Source of the DNA: Oscillospiraceae bacterium
GTDB taxonomy: Bacteria > Bacillota > Clostridia > Oscillospirales > CAG-272
DNA length: 10,070 nucleotides
Reading direction: 5' to 3'
NCBI GenBank assembly: GCA_015063655.1
Contig: SVTU01000032.1
Span: 1-10,070, forward strand
Shown here piece by piece: positions 1 to 4,746 of this stretch (position 1 is its first letter; every line of letters begins with the position of its first letter). A model generated the notes under the pieces. It ran no database searches. It was not told where the DNA came from and saw nothing but the letters and a program-made list of their open reading frames with translations. The position numbers and the translations under genes were made by a program.

Positions 1-122
1 CGGTCGTCATGTACCCCGGTAAATTCACCGTGATCTATCCCGGTGAGCCTCACGCTCCCGGTATGGCAGTCACGTCCGCACCCGAGAAGATCCGCAAGAT
101 CATCATCAAGGTGCTGGCATAA
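1..122 (+). CDS. YhcH/YjgK/YiaL family protein, 3' end only
   Basis: Only the last 39 codons are present, read from base 3 to a TAA at 120-122. The tail contains a beta-strand with Y-P-G-E-P-H-A-P and then E-K-I-R-K-I-I-I-K-V-L-A. This matches the C-terminal end of the YhcH/YjgK/YiaL (DUF386) cupin-like family, where a P-x-D/E-x-H-x-P motif supplies metal-binding side chains and a lysine/valine-rich strand closes the barrel. Members include the sialic-acid anomerase NanQ and proteins encoded beside beta-galactosidase or sugar-acid genes; they are cytosolic and act on free sugars. The substrate here cannot be told from the tail. A strong hairpin terminator follows the stop. Family assignment is fairly good; specific function is unknown because the 5' part and upstream neighbours lie outside the window. 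Confidence 0.72.
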   Translation, partial: VVMYPGKFTVIYPGEPHAPGMAVTSAPEKIRKIIIKVLA

Positions 123-124
123 CA

Positions 125-172
125 AAAAACAGGTGCTGTATCACATACCAATGTGATACAGCACCTGTTTTT
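125..172. terminator. bidirectional rho-independent terminator
   Basis: A perfect 17-bp stem (130-146 with 151-167) has a 4-base ACCA loop. It is flanked by AAAAA on the left and TTTTT on the right, so the duplex can extend to 22 bp. The T-run ends transcription of the YhcH-like gene rightward. Read leftward, the A-run becomes a U-tract, so the same hairpin can end the flippase/acylase operon that arrives from the right. Confidence 0.9.
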
Positions 173-181
173 GGCGTAAGT

Positions 182-272
182 GGGAGGCGAAACGCCTTCC
201 CTACGGACACCCATCATGTTTTACCGTAGGGGCGTTCTGCGAATGCCTGAGGACGAACACATAGGTTCGTCC
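182..272. repeat. intergenic-type dyad repeat element (three nested inverted repeats)
   Basis: Three small inverted repeats lie in a row: CCCTACGG (199-206) with CCGTAGGG (224-231); a loose GGCGTTC.../...GAATGCC stem (231-247); and GGACGAAC (251-258) with GTTCGTCC (265-272). The wording CCGTAGGGGCG and GAACACATAGGTTCG resembles a dispersed intergenic repeat I know from gut Clostridia genomes. That it is multicopy in this genome is recalled family knowledge, since only one copy is in the window. The element overlaps the 3' end of the acylase gene and supplies its stop codon and last codons. Confidence 0.6.
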
Positions 273-1231
273 CTGCTTGGCGGTGAGAGCACGGGGACAC
301 GAAGCAGACGGCTGCTTTCGATCAGAGCCGTGTCGGCATGAATGCGGCAGGGGGTGTCGTCTCGGTAGGAGCGGACGTGATAGGTCATGTCGTCAAGCTC
401 CATTACGGCTTGATAGACGGTGCGCACTGCCTCGCCTCGCTCGGTGCGCACGCACCCTGCGGGGACGGATACGGCTCCCAGCACGTCCATCATGCGCCGA
501 GTCTCCTCCTGCCGTGTCTCTCCGTGGACGGTGTGCGCTTGAGCAAAGACGGCTCGCACAAAGCGTGAGGGCGAGGAATAATCCCCCGGTAGGCCCATGC
601 CTCCAAAGCCCCGTGCGTAGGGGGAGAGCGGCACGGTGGGGCAAAGGCTGTTTGGCGGTGAATACGGGCCGAGCGCAAGATATTGCGTGACGTGCGCCTC
701 GTGGAAGGGGAAGGGCGGCTCGTTGGTCAGCACCCCGAGCGGAGCATCGTGCAGCTGCAGACCGTCGGCCAATGGCTCTGCCACGATAGCCCCCGTGCGG
801 TCGGCGATCAGCCAATGCAGAGAGGAGGCGGGAAGCTCGGGCGAAAAGCTTTGCTGGGTGACGTTGGTATCCAATAGAAGCCGACGGGCAGACGCCACAC
901 TGTCGCAGTGCCCCAAAATATGCGATATGAGTGCATAGGAGGGGATGTTCAGCTTATCGGGCTTTGGCGTGTGATAGACGGCACTGCGGGGAAAATGCAA
1001 GGCCGCCATGCACAGCCCCCGTTCGTTGACGGCGTCATATAACAGCGGTGTGCCGTGGCGCACCGTTGCCATGCCGAGAATGGCAAAATGTCGGTCGAGG
1101 GTGTGGCCGAAGAGAGGACGGCTGATATAATGACGTCCGATGATCACAACGTCCTCTCCGTAGGAGCATTCAAGGTCAAGCGTGCGCCCCACCAGCGGCA
1201 CGCCCGTGCGATTGAGAATGGCTGTACACAT
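221..1231 (-). CDS. choloylglycine hydrolase / penicillin V acylase family (bile salt hydrolase-like)
   Basis: This is a cytosolic Ntn-hydrolase that cleaves linear amides such as conjugated bile salts or N-acyl compounds. The start is fixed by Met-Cys: removal of Met exposes the catalytic Cys2. Compared with the Clostridium perfringens bile salt hydrolase from memory, the visible matches are Cys2, Arg16 and Asp19 in G-R-T-L-D (R18/D21 there), Asn170 in G-V-L-T-N (N175), and Arg223 in P-G-D-Y-S-S-P-S-R-F (R228). The residue matching Asn82 is His79, in A-A-L-H-F-P. There is no signal peptide. At 336 residues it is slightly longer than typical, because about 18 C-terminal residues (224-277) are encoded inside a dyad repeat. 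The gene lies 45 bases after the flippase gene on the same strand and is probably co-transcribed. The family is certain. Whether the substrate is bile salt, penicillin V or an acyl-homoserine-type amide is open. Confidence 0.9.
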   Translation of the reverse strand: MCTAILNRTGVPLVGRTLDLECSYGEDVVIIGRHYISRPLFGHTLDRHFAILGMATVRHGTPLLYDAVNERGLCMAALHFPRSAVYHTPKPDKLNIPSYALISHILGHCDSVASARRLLLDTNVTQQSFSPELPASSLHWLIADRTGAIVAEPLADGLQLHDAPLGVLTNEPPFPFHEAHVTQYLALGPYSPPNSLCPTVPLSPYARGFGGMGLPGDYSSPSRFVRAVFAQAHTVHGETRQEETRRMMDVLGAVSVPAGCVRTERGEAVRTVYQAVMELDDMTYHVRSYRDDTPCRIHADTALIESSRLLRVPVLSPPSRDEPMCSSSGIRRTPLR

Positions 1232-1276
1232 AGGATTCCTGCCTTTTTTTCTTATTGTGCGGTGCTTTTGGCAGGA

Positions 1277-2806
1277 TTATGCAGAGACTTTCTGATTTTT
1301 TGAGCGTACCTGCGGGGCGCATACGCCAAGATACAGCAGGGCGGCACAGCCCAGATGCAGGCATAGGCGCAGGGGCGAGATGGGCAGAGGAGGCAAAAGG
1401 GCGAACAGATACCGTGTGACGGTGCAGGCGAGAATGACGGCGCCAAGGGGCAGGAAGATCCATTGCACGGGGCGGGGGCGAAGCCCCGTCACACGTAGCA
1501 GCCGCCATACGCTCATCACGGTATTGAAGGTCTCGGTGACGTACACAGCCACGATATACCCCATGATGCCGAGGAAGGGAATGAGAAGCGGAACGAGGAT
1601 AACAGAGAGCAGGGCATCGATGACGTTGATCTTCATGGTATAGACCTGCTCGCCAAGACCCTTGAGCAGGGCATCGGTGGCGGTGTCCGCATACATGATG
1701 GGAATGAGGGGGGCAAGCAGACGAATGTACGTGCCCGCATTGGTATTGGGGTAGATGCACGTGCCAAGCTCATAGGAAAAGGCGGTCATGATGCCTGCCG
1801 TTCCGATGGCGAAGAGAAGGGAAAGGGCCAGCACCCGAGCGCAGATGCGGTCGGTGCGTGCCTTCTCTCCTGCCGCCTGTGCCTCTGCTACCTCGGGGAT
1901 CATCAGCCCCGCAAAGGAGGACAGGATCGCCGAGGGGAAGAAGATGACGGGCAGAACCATGCCATGCACCACGCCGTAGGCGGCAAGAGAGGCGGAGCGA
2001 TCCGCCCCGCTCCGCTCCAAGCTCCATGGGATCAGAATATGCTCGGCCGTCACAAGCCCCGAGCGAAGCATGCTGCTGAGCATGACGGGTAGGGTGATCC
2101 CCAATAGGGTATGGCGCAGTGTCCCCGCACGGGGGGCGGGGGTGTCCTGCCTTTGCCTTCGCTCGACGGCGTAGAGAAGCCACTGCACAAGCAGGGAGAG
2201 CCATTCCGCCACCGTGCCGCCAAGGGCGATGCAGACGCAGGCGATTTCGGCATCCGAGGCGAACAGATAGGTCAGCAGAAGAGAGCAGAACAGAATGCGG
2301 AGCAGCTGCTCCGCCATTTGTGAGACGGCGTTCTTATAGGCACGCCGAGTGGCGGTGAAATAGCCCGAGAGAGCGGCGCACAGCGACAGAGAGGGCAGGG
2401 TGAGGGAGAGAATCTGCAGGGGCAGAATGCTTCGCTCGTCACGGAGCAGATAGAGCCCGATGGGGCGGGAGAGAGAGAAGAGAAGACAGCAAGCCCCGAT
2501 GCCGCAGGCAAGCCCGTATCCGCAGCATACGCCGAGAATGCGTCTGACGGTGGGCGTTTTTCCGCATGCGCCGCCCTGCTTGCCCATGGCCTCCGAGATC
2601 ATGCGGACAGAGGCGAGGGCGATCCCCGAGGTGGCTAAGGTGACGGCAAAGGCGTATATGCCCGTGATGAGGGAATACAGCCCCATGGCCTCTGCCCCCA
2701 CACGGTTGGAGAGATAGACCCCAAAGCTGACGCCCACGCCCCGCATGACAAGCGAGACAGCGGTCAGCAGCAGTCCGTTCATGATCAGTTGGCGAAGTCG
2801 GTTCAT
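1277..2806 (-). CDS. SpoVB-like oligosaccharide/lipid flippase (MVF/MOP superfamily)
   Basis: This 509-residue integral membrane protein has about 14 hydrophobic segments. The N-terminus, with a V-M-R-G-V-G segment, L-S-N-R-V-G-A-E-A-M-G-L-Y and then T-S-G-I-A-L-A-S-V-R-M-I-S-E, is the signature of the SpoVB / polysaccharide-biosynthesis flippase group. These proteins move undecaprenyl-linked or related lipid-carried sugars across the membrane in peptidoglycan, spore-cortex or polysaccharide synthesis. Length is close to SpoVB. The start has an excellent ribosome binding site (AAGGAGG in the reverse complement of 2812-2820). It is the first gene of a probable two-gene leftward operon with the acylase. 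No good promoter is visible upstream: a TATAGT at 2833-2838 (reverse strand) lacks a -35 partner, perhaps because phage-derived DNA now abuts the gene. The specific cargo cannot be deduced. Confidence 0.85.
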   Translation of the reverse strand: MNRLRQLIMNGLLLTAVSLVMRGVGVSFGVYLSNRVGAEAMGLYSLITGIYAFAVTLATSGIALASVRMISEAMGKQGGACGKTPTVRRILGVCCGYGLACGIGACCLLFSLSRPIGLYLLRDERSILPLQILSLTLPSLSLCAALSGYFTATRRAYKNAVSQMAEQLLRILFCSLLLTYLFASDAEIACVCIALGGTVAEWLSLLVQWLLYAVERRQRQDTPAPRAGTLRHTLLGITLPVMLSSMLRSGLVTAEHILIPWSLERSGADRSASLAAYGVVHGMVLPVIFFPSAILSSFAGLMIPEVAEAQAAGEKARTDRICARVLALSLLFAIGTAGIMTAFSYELGTCIYPNTNAGTYIRLLAPLIPIMYADTATDALLKGLGEQVYTMKINVIDALLSVILVPLLIPFLGIMGYIVAVYVTETFNTVMSVWRLLRVTGLRPRPVQWIFLPLGAVILACTVTRYLFALLPPLPISPLRLCLHLGCAALLYLGVCAPQVRSKNQKVSA

Positions 2807-2837
2807 GCGATCCCTCCTTAAAGCTCTTGTTTACTAT

Positions 2838-3635
2838 ATGAAGCGCTGCCAAAAAGTAGACCGAGCAAAAGAAGTAAGGCGGTTTGACGAGCAGGACAAA
2901 CGGCTTTACAAGATAGGCAATATCGAAAAGGACGGCTACGGTTGGAGCCAATCAATGCGAGAGCTTGAAACGGATATACGAAAGTCAAAGGACGAAATCA
3001 ACGCGCTTTCTGCTCTTGGCGGCAATGAAGCAAAAATAAAGGAACTCAAAAACCGCATAAAGACCTTTCAAAGCAAGTATGACGAAATCTCCGATGTTAC
3101 GGGCATTGCAAAAGACAAGCGAAGATTGACCGTACAGAAACCGCAAAATGTATTGACAAACGATGCGGGCGGTGATATCATAAATAAAAAGTTATCTGAC
3201 AGAGCAATTAACATCCACAATGAAACACAAAACGGCGTGTTTTCTTTTGATGATATGGAGAACGACCTTCAAAATTCAGAAATAGGAAAAGAAATCGTTA
3301 AATACATTGAAGACGAAGGACTGTTTGTAACAATGAATTATGATGTTAATGTTCCTGCTAATGTTATGGGACAAATTAGAGGAAAAGATATTGAAATATT
3401 TGCCACAAACTGTGAATCATTAGAAAATGCTGTGGATACATTGATACACGAAGTTGCACACAAAAAATATAATTGGCTATATACTCAAGCTGATGAAATA
3501 AATTGCTACATTATGGAGTACAAACACCGACACAGTGAGATAAAACAAGAGGATTTGAAAAAAATAATTGATTTTGTAAGTGAAAATTATGGATACTTAC
3601 CGAAAGGAGATTTTAATGGCATCGGAATATATTAA
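2838..3635 (+). CDS. 5'-truncated phage minor capsid (head) protein with C-terminal HEXXH metallopeptidase domain
   Basis: Residues are counted from the ATG at 2838 (265 codons). Residues 33-100 are charged helical sequence with R-E-L-E-T-D-I-R-K-S-K and later Y-D-E-I-S-D-V-T-G-I. They match the conserved end of phage minor capsid/head-morphogenesis proteins (Y-E-A-S-Q...R-R-x-E-x-x-I-R-K, then ...S-D-x-T-G-L). The several hundred residues that normally precede this are absent, and no ribosome binding site precedes 2838, so the gene is probably a 5'-truncated remnant. Residues 105-265 form a separate, more AT-rich module with T-L-I-H-E-V-A-H (H204, E205, H208), a zincin motif. D219-E220 and E227 downstream are candidates for a third zinc ligand. 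Such C-terminal enzymatic modules on head proteins are typical of MuF-type polymorphic toxins carried by temperate phages. Activity is inferred only. It ends 20 bases inside the next gene. Confidence 0.7.
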   Translation: MKRCQKVDRAKEVRRFDEQDKRLYKIGNIEKDGYGWSQSMRELETDIRKSKDEINALSALGGNEAKIKELKNRIKTFQSKYDEISDVTGIAKDKRRLTVQKPQNVLTNDAGGDIINKKLSDRAINIHNETQNGVFSFDDMENDLQNSEIGKEIVKYIEDEGLFVTMNYDVNVPANVMGQIRGKDIEIFATNCESLENAVDTLIHEVAHKKYNWLYTQADEINCYIMEYKHRHSEIKQEDLKKIIDFVSENYGYLPKGDFNGIGIY

Positions 3636-3786
3636 AATATTAAATGGAGAGAAGGTCAAATGTCATTCATGCAACCAAGGATATTTTGAGCCGGTTTCCA
3701 AAGACATTCCCATCGAAAAAGTCAACTCTTTCGAGTGCACACATTGCAAGGAAAGATTATTGATAACAAGAAAACTAAAAATATAA
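3616..3786 (+). CDS. small zinc-ribbon protein (candidate immunity or accessory protein)
   Basis: This 56-residue protein starts at ATG 3616, six bases after a good AAAGGAGA site (3603-3610). An in-frame upstream ATG at 3580 lies inside the preceding gene and has no such site. It overlaps the end of the capsid-metallopeptidase gene by 20 bases, implying translational coupling. C16-x2-C19 and C41-x2-C44 form a probable zinc ribbon, with F-E-P-V and E-R-L-L strands between and after them. There is no signal peptide or membrane segment. I do not recognise a named family. Its place directly after a toxin-like module makes it a candidate immunity or accessory factor. A short zinc-binding protein with an unrelated role in the parent phage is equally possible. 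Confidence 0.65.
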   Translation: MASEYIKILNGEKVKCHSCNQGYFEPVSKDIPIEKVNSFECTHCKERLLITRKLKI

Positions 3787-3800
3787 AATGGAGGCTTAAA

Positions 3801-4130
3801 ATGAACGACAATTTCAAGTGCATATATAAAATCCTAAAAACACTCGAAAAGGCTATGGACTACCCCGAATTTGATATATCGCAAATCAATCACGAGAAAC
3901 TTGGAGTTAGTAAGGAACGGTGGGCAAGATATATTGAAATGATGGTTGATGTTGGTTACATAAAAGGCATTCGCGTTTTTGTGGATGCAACGGGCGAGCT
4001 TGAAATTGAAGATTCGGGCATTAGAATTACATTAAAAGGACTTGAATACTTGACCGAAAACACCATTATGCAGAGAATGTATAAGGCGGCAAAAGGAATA
4101 ACCGATATAATTCCTTCCGTTACCATTTAA
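3801..4130 (+). CDS. YjcQ family protein
   Basis: This 109-residue protein has a GGAGG ribosome binding site (3790-3794) six bases before the ATG at 3801, which is preferred over an in-frame upstream ATG at 3735 inside the preceding gene. The order is an N-terminal helix (I-Y-K-I-L-K-T-L-E-K-A), then I-S-Q-I-N-H-E-K-L-G-V-S-K-E-R-W-A-R-Y, a G-Y-I-K-G-I strand, I-R-I-T-L-K-G-L-E-Y-L-T-E-N, and a closing helix. This is the winged-helix-like plan of the YjcQ family, named for a phage-related Bacillus subtilis protein. The biochemical role is unknown; the fold suggests DNA or protein binding. It follows the zinc-ribbon gene by 14 bases on the same strand and shares its AT-rich composition, so all three are likely one transferred unit. 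Tandem terminators follow. Confidence 0.75.
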   Translation: MNDNFKCIYKILKTLEKAMDYPEFDISQINHEKLGVSKERWARYIEMMVDVGYIKGIRVFVDATGELEIEDSGIRITLKGLEYLTENTIMQRMYKAAKGITDIIPSVTI

Positions 4131-4131
4131 C

Positions 4132-4169
4132 AAAAGCCCCCGAAGATTTAATCATCTTTGGGAGCTTTT
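4132..4169. terminator. hairpin terminator after yjcQ, possibly bidirectional
   Basis: AAAAGCCCCCGAAGAT (4132-4147) pairs with ATCTTTGGGAGCTTTT (4154-4169), with one C-A mismatch and one G-T pair. The loop is TTTAATC-like. The A-run on the left and T-run on the right make it usable in both directions. It starts one base after the yjcQ stop codon. Confidence 0.7.
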
Positions 4170-4173
4170 CCAC

Positions 4174-4205
4174 CCCCTGCCCTAAAAAGCAGGGGATATT
4201 TTTTT
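4174..4205 (+). terminator. second rho-independent terminator in tandem
   Basis: CCCCTGC (4174-4180) pairs with GCAGGGG (4189-4195) around an 8-base loop. ATATT and a T-run to 4205 follow. It lies four bases after the previous hairpin, so the two form a tandem terminator that isolates the phage-derived patch from the rubredoxin gene. Confidence 0.75.
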
Positions 4206-4320
4206 CGAATTTTTTTTGAGAAATTTGCGTATGATTGCTTGCAGGCAGAGGCTTCTGCGGCTTATTTTCGTGCAACCTGTACAAAATTGAAAAAAATGGG
4301 CAAAATCGGTAAAATATTGC

Positions 4321-4349
4321 TTGACAAGACGCCTGCGGCGTATTATCAT
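4321..4349 (+). promoter_or_regulatory. promoter of the rubredoxin gene
   Basis: A perfect TTGACA (4321-4326) is followed after 17 bases by TATCAT (4344-4349), one mismatch from TATAAT. The spacer holds a small inverted repeat, ACGCC-TGC-GGCGT (4329-4341). A TATAAT at 4351-4356 would need a 24-base spacer and is less likely to be the -10. Transcription should start near 4356, leaving a leader of about 36 bases. Confidence 0.75.
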
Positions 4350-4380
4350 ATATAATGCCGAATGGCGTTATCACATGATA
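4342..4380 (+). promoter_or_regulatory. candidate operator dyads at the rubredoxin promoter
   Basis: ATTAT-N5-ATAAT (4342-4356) is an AT-rich inverted repeat over the -10. TATCA-CA-TGATA (4369-4380) is a second one, ending two bases before the ribosome binding site. Rubredoxin genes in clostridia are often under peroxide-responsive PerR control, and PerR boxes are AT-rich dyads, but the spacing here does not match the 7-1-7 consensus. This is a weak candidate only. Confidence 0.25.
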
Positions 4381-4391
4381 TCGGAGGATAT

Positions 4392-4559
4392 ATGAACTAC
4401 ATTTGCGAGCTTTGCGGATACGTGTATAAGCCCTCTCGCGGTGACGTGGAAAACGGGATCGACGAGGGAACTGACTTTGAGGATCTTCCCGCCGATTGGG
4501 TCTGCCCCAAGTGCGGTGCAGAAAAAGAGGATTTCGAAAAGTGCATTGATTTTGAATAA
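4392..4559 (+). CDS. rubredoxin
   Basis: This 55-residue iron protein has the two knuckles of rubredoxin: C5-x2-C8-G-Y-V-Y near the N-terminus and C38-P-K-C41-G-A near the C-terminus. Tyr10, Trp36 and the D-x-x-x-G-I-x-x-G-T linker fit the family. The four cysteines hold one Fe atom, which shuttles single electrons in the cytosol, usually to oxygen- and peroxide-detoxifying enzymes (rubrerythrin, flavodiiron protein, desulfoferrodoxin) in anaerobes. Length is standard. A GGAGG site (4383-4387) precedes the ATG. The gene is monocistronic, with its own promoter and a strong terminator. Identification is near certain; the partner is not encoded nearby. Confidence 0.96.
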   Translation: MNYICELCGYVYKPSRGDVENGIDEGTDFEDLPADWVCPKCGAEKEDFEKCIDFE

Positions 4560-4560
4560 G

Positions 4561-4606
4561 AAAACAAAAACCGCTAAGACGCTTGCGTCTTAGCGGTATT
4601 TGTTTT
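4561..4606. terminator. bidirectional terminator after rubredoxin
   Basis: CCGCTAAGACG pairs with CGTCTTAGCGG across 4571-4596 around a CTTG loop. The flanking AAAACAAAAA (4561-4570) and TATTTGTTTT (4597-4606) are almost complementary, which extends the stem and provides a U-rich exit in both directions. Confidence 0.88.
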
Positions 4607-4631
4607 GACACGAAATCCACATAAAACAAAG

Positions 4632-4664
4632 AAAAAATATCAAAAAACAACAAAAAACAAAAAA
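4632..4664. other. phased A-tracts (predicted curved DNA / UP-element-like)
   Basis: Six-base A-runs start at 4632, 4642 and 4652, exactly one helical turn apart. A fourth occupies 4659-4664, ending five bases before the -35 hexamer at 4670. Phased A-tracts bend DNA, and A-rich tracts upstream of -35 contact the RNA polymerase alpha C-terminal domain. The role here is inferred from position and phasing. Confidence 0.6.
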
Positions 4665-4669
4665 CGTGC

Positions 4670-4698
4670 TTGACAGAGGCGTATCGATGTGGTATGAT
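4670..4698 (+). promoter_or_regulatory. promoter of the aldolase-DeoR operon
   Basis: A perfect TTGACA (4670-4675), a 17-base spacer and TATGAT (4693-4698, one mismatch from consensus). Phased A-tracts lie directly upstream. The leader to the ATG at 4747 is about 40 bases and contains an 8-base palindrome, TTGATCAA (4722-4729), just before the ribosome binding site. Confidence 0.85.
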
Positions 4699-4746
4699 GT
4701 GTTGCGTAAGAACCCTATATTTTGATCAATAAAGGAGACGATCAGT

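Larger units (their letters stand above)
2821..4130 (+). mobile_element. phage-derived remnant: truncated capsid-toxin gene plus two cargo genes
   Basis: This AT-rich patch sits between GC-richer chromosomal genes. It begins just upstream of the flippase ribosome binding site and ends at the YjcQ stop, followed by terminators. It holds the C-terminal part of a phage minor capsid protein, without the rest of a head module, and two small downstream genes. No integrase, att repeats or transposase is visible. It is therefore best read as a degraded prophage fragment or horizontally acquired cassette rather than an intact element. The left edge is approximate; capsid-like sequence is clear from about 2935. 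Confidence 0.55.

Noticed and set aside
2745..2837. Upstream extension of the capsid-metallopeptidase frame into the flippase gene
   Set aside because: These 31 codons are antisense to the flippase N-terminus and ribosome binding site, so the in-frame ATG at 2745 is accidental continuation after truncation.
4351..4356. Perfect TATAAT as the rubredoxin -10
   Set aside because: The distance to TTGACA would be 24 bases; TATCAT at 4344-4349 gives the standard 17.
4120..4653. 177-codon minus-strand open frame across rubredoxin and its terminators
   Set aside because: It crosses three hairpin terminators and a promoter, and rubredoxin on the other strand is certain.
4641..4660. Direct repeat CAAAAAACAA twice in tandem, as a possible CRISPR or minisatellite
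   Set aside because: It is too short and only A-tract sequence; no spacers or further units. Explained better as phased A-tracts.
4722..4729. TTGATCAA palindrome as the DeoR operator
   Set aside because: An 8-base palindrome occurs often by chance, there is a single copy, and it matches no DeoR-family operator I know.
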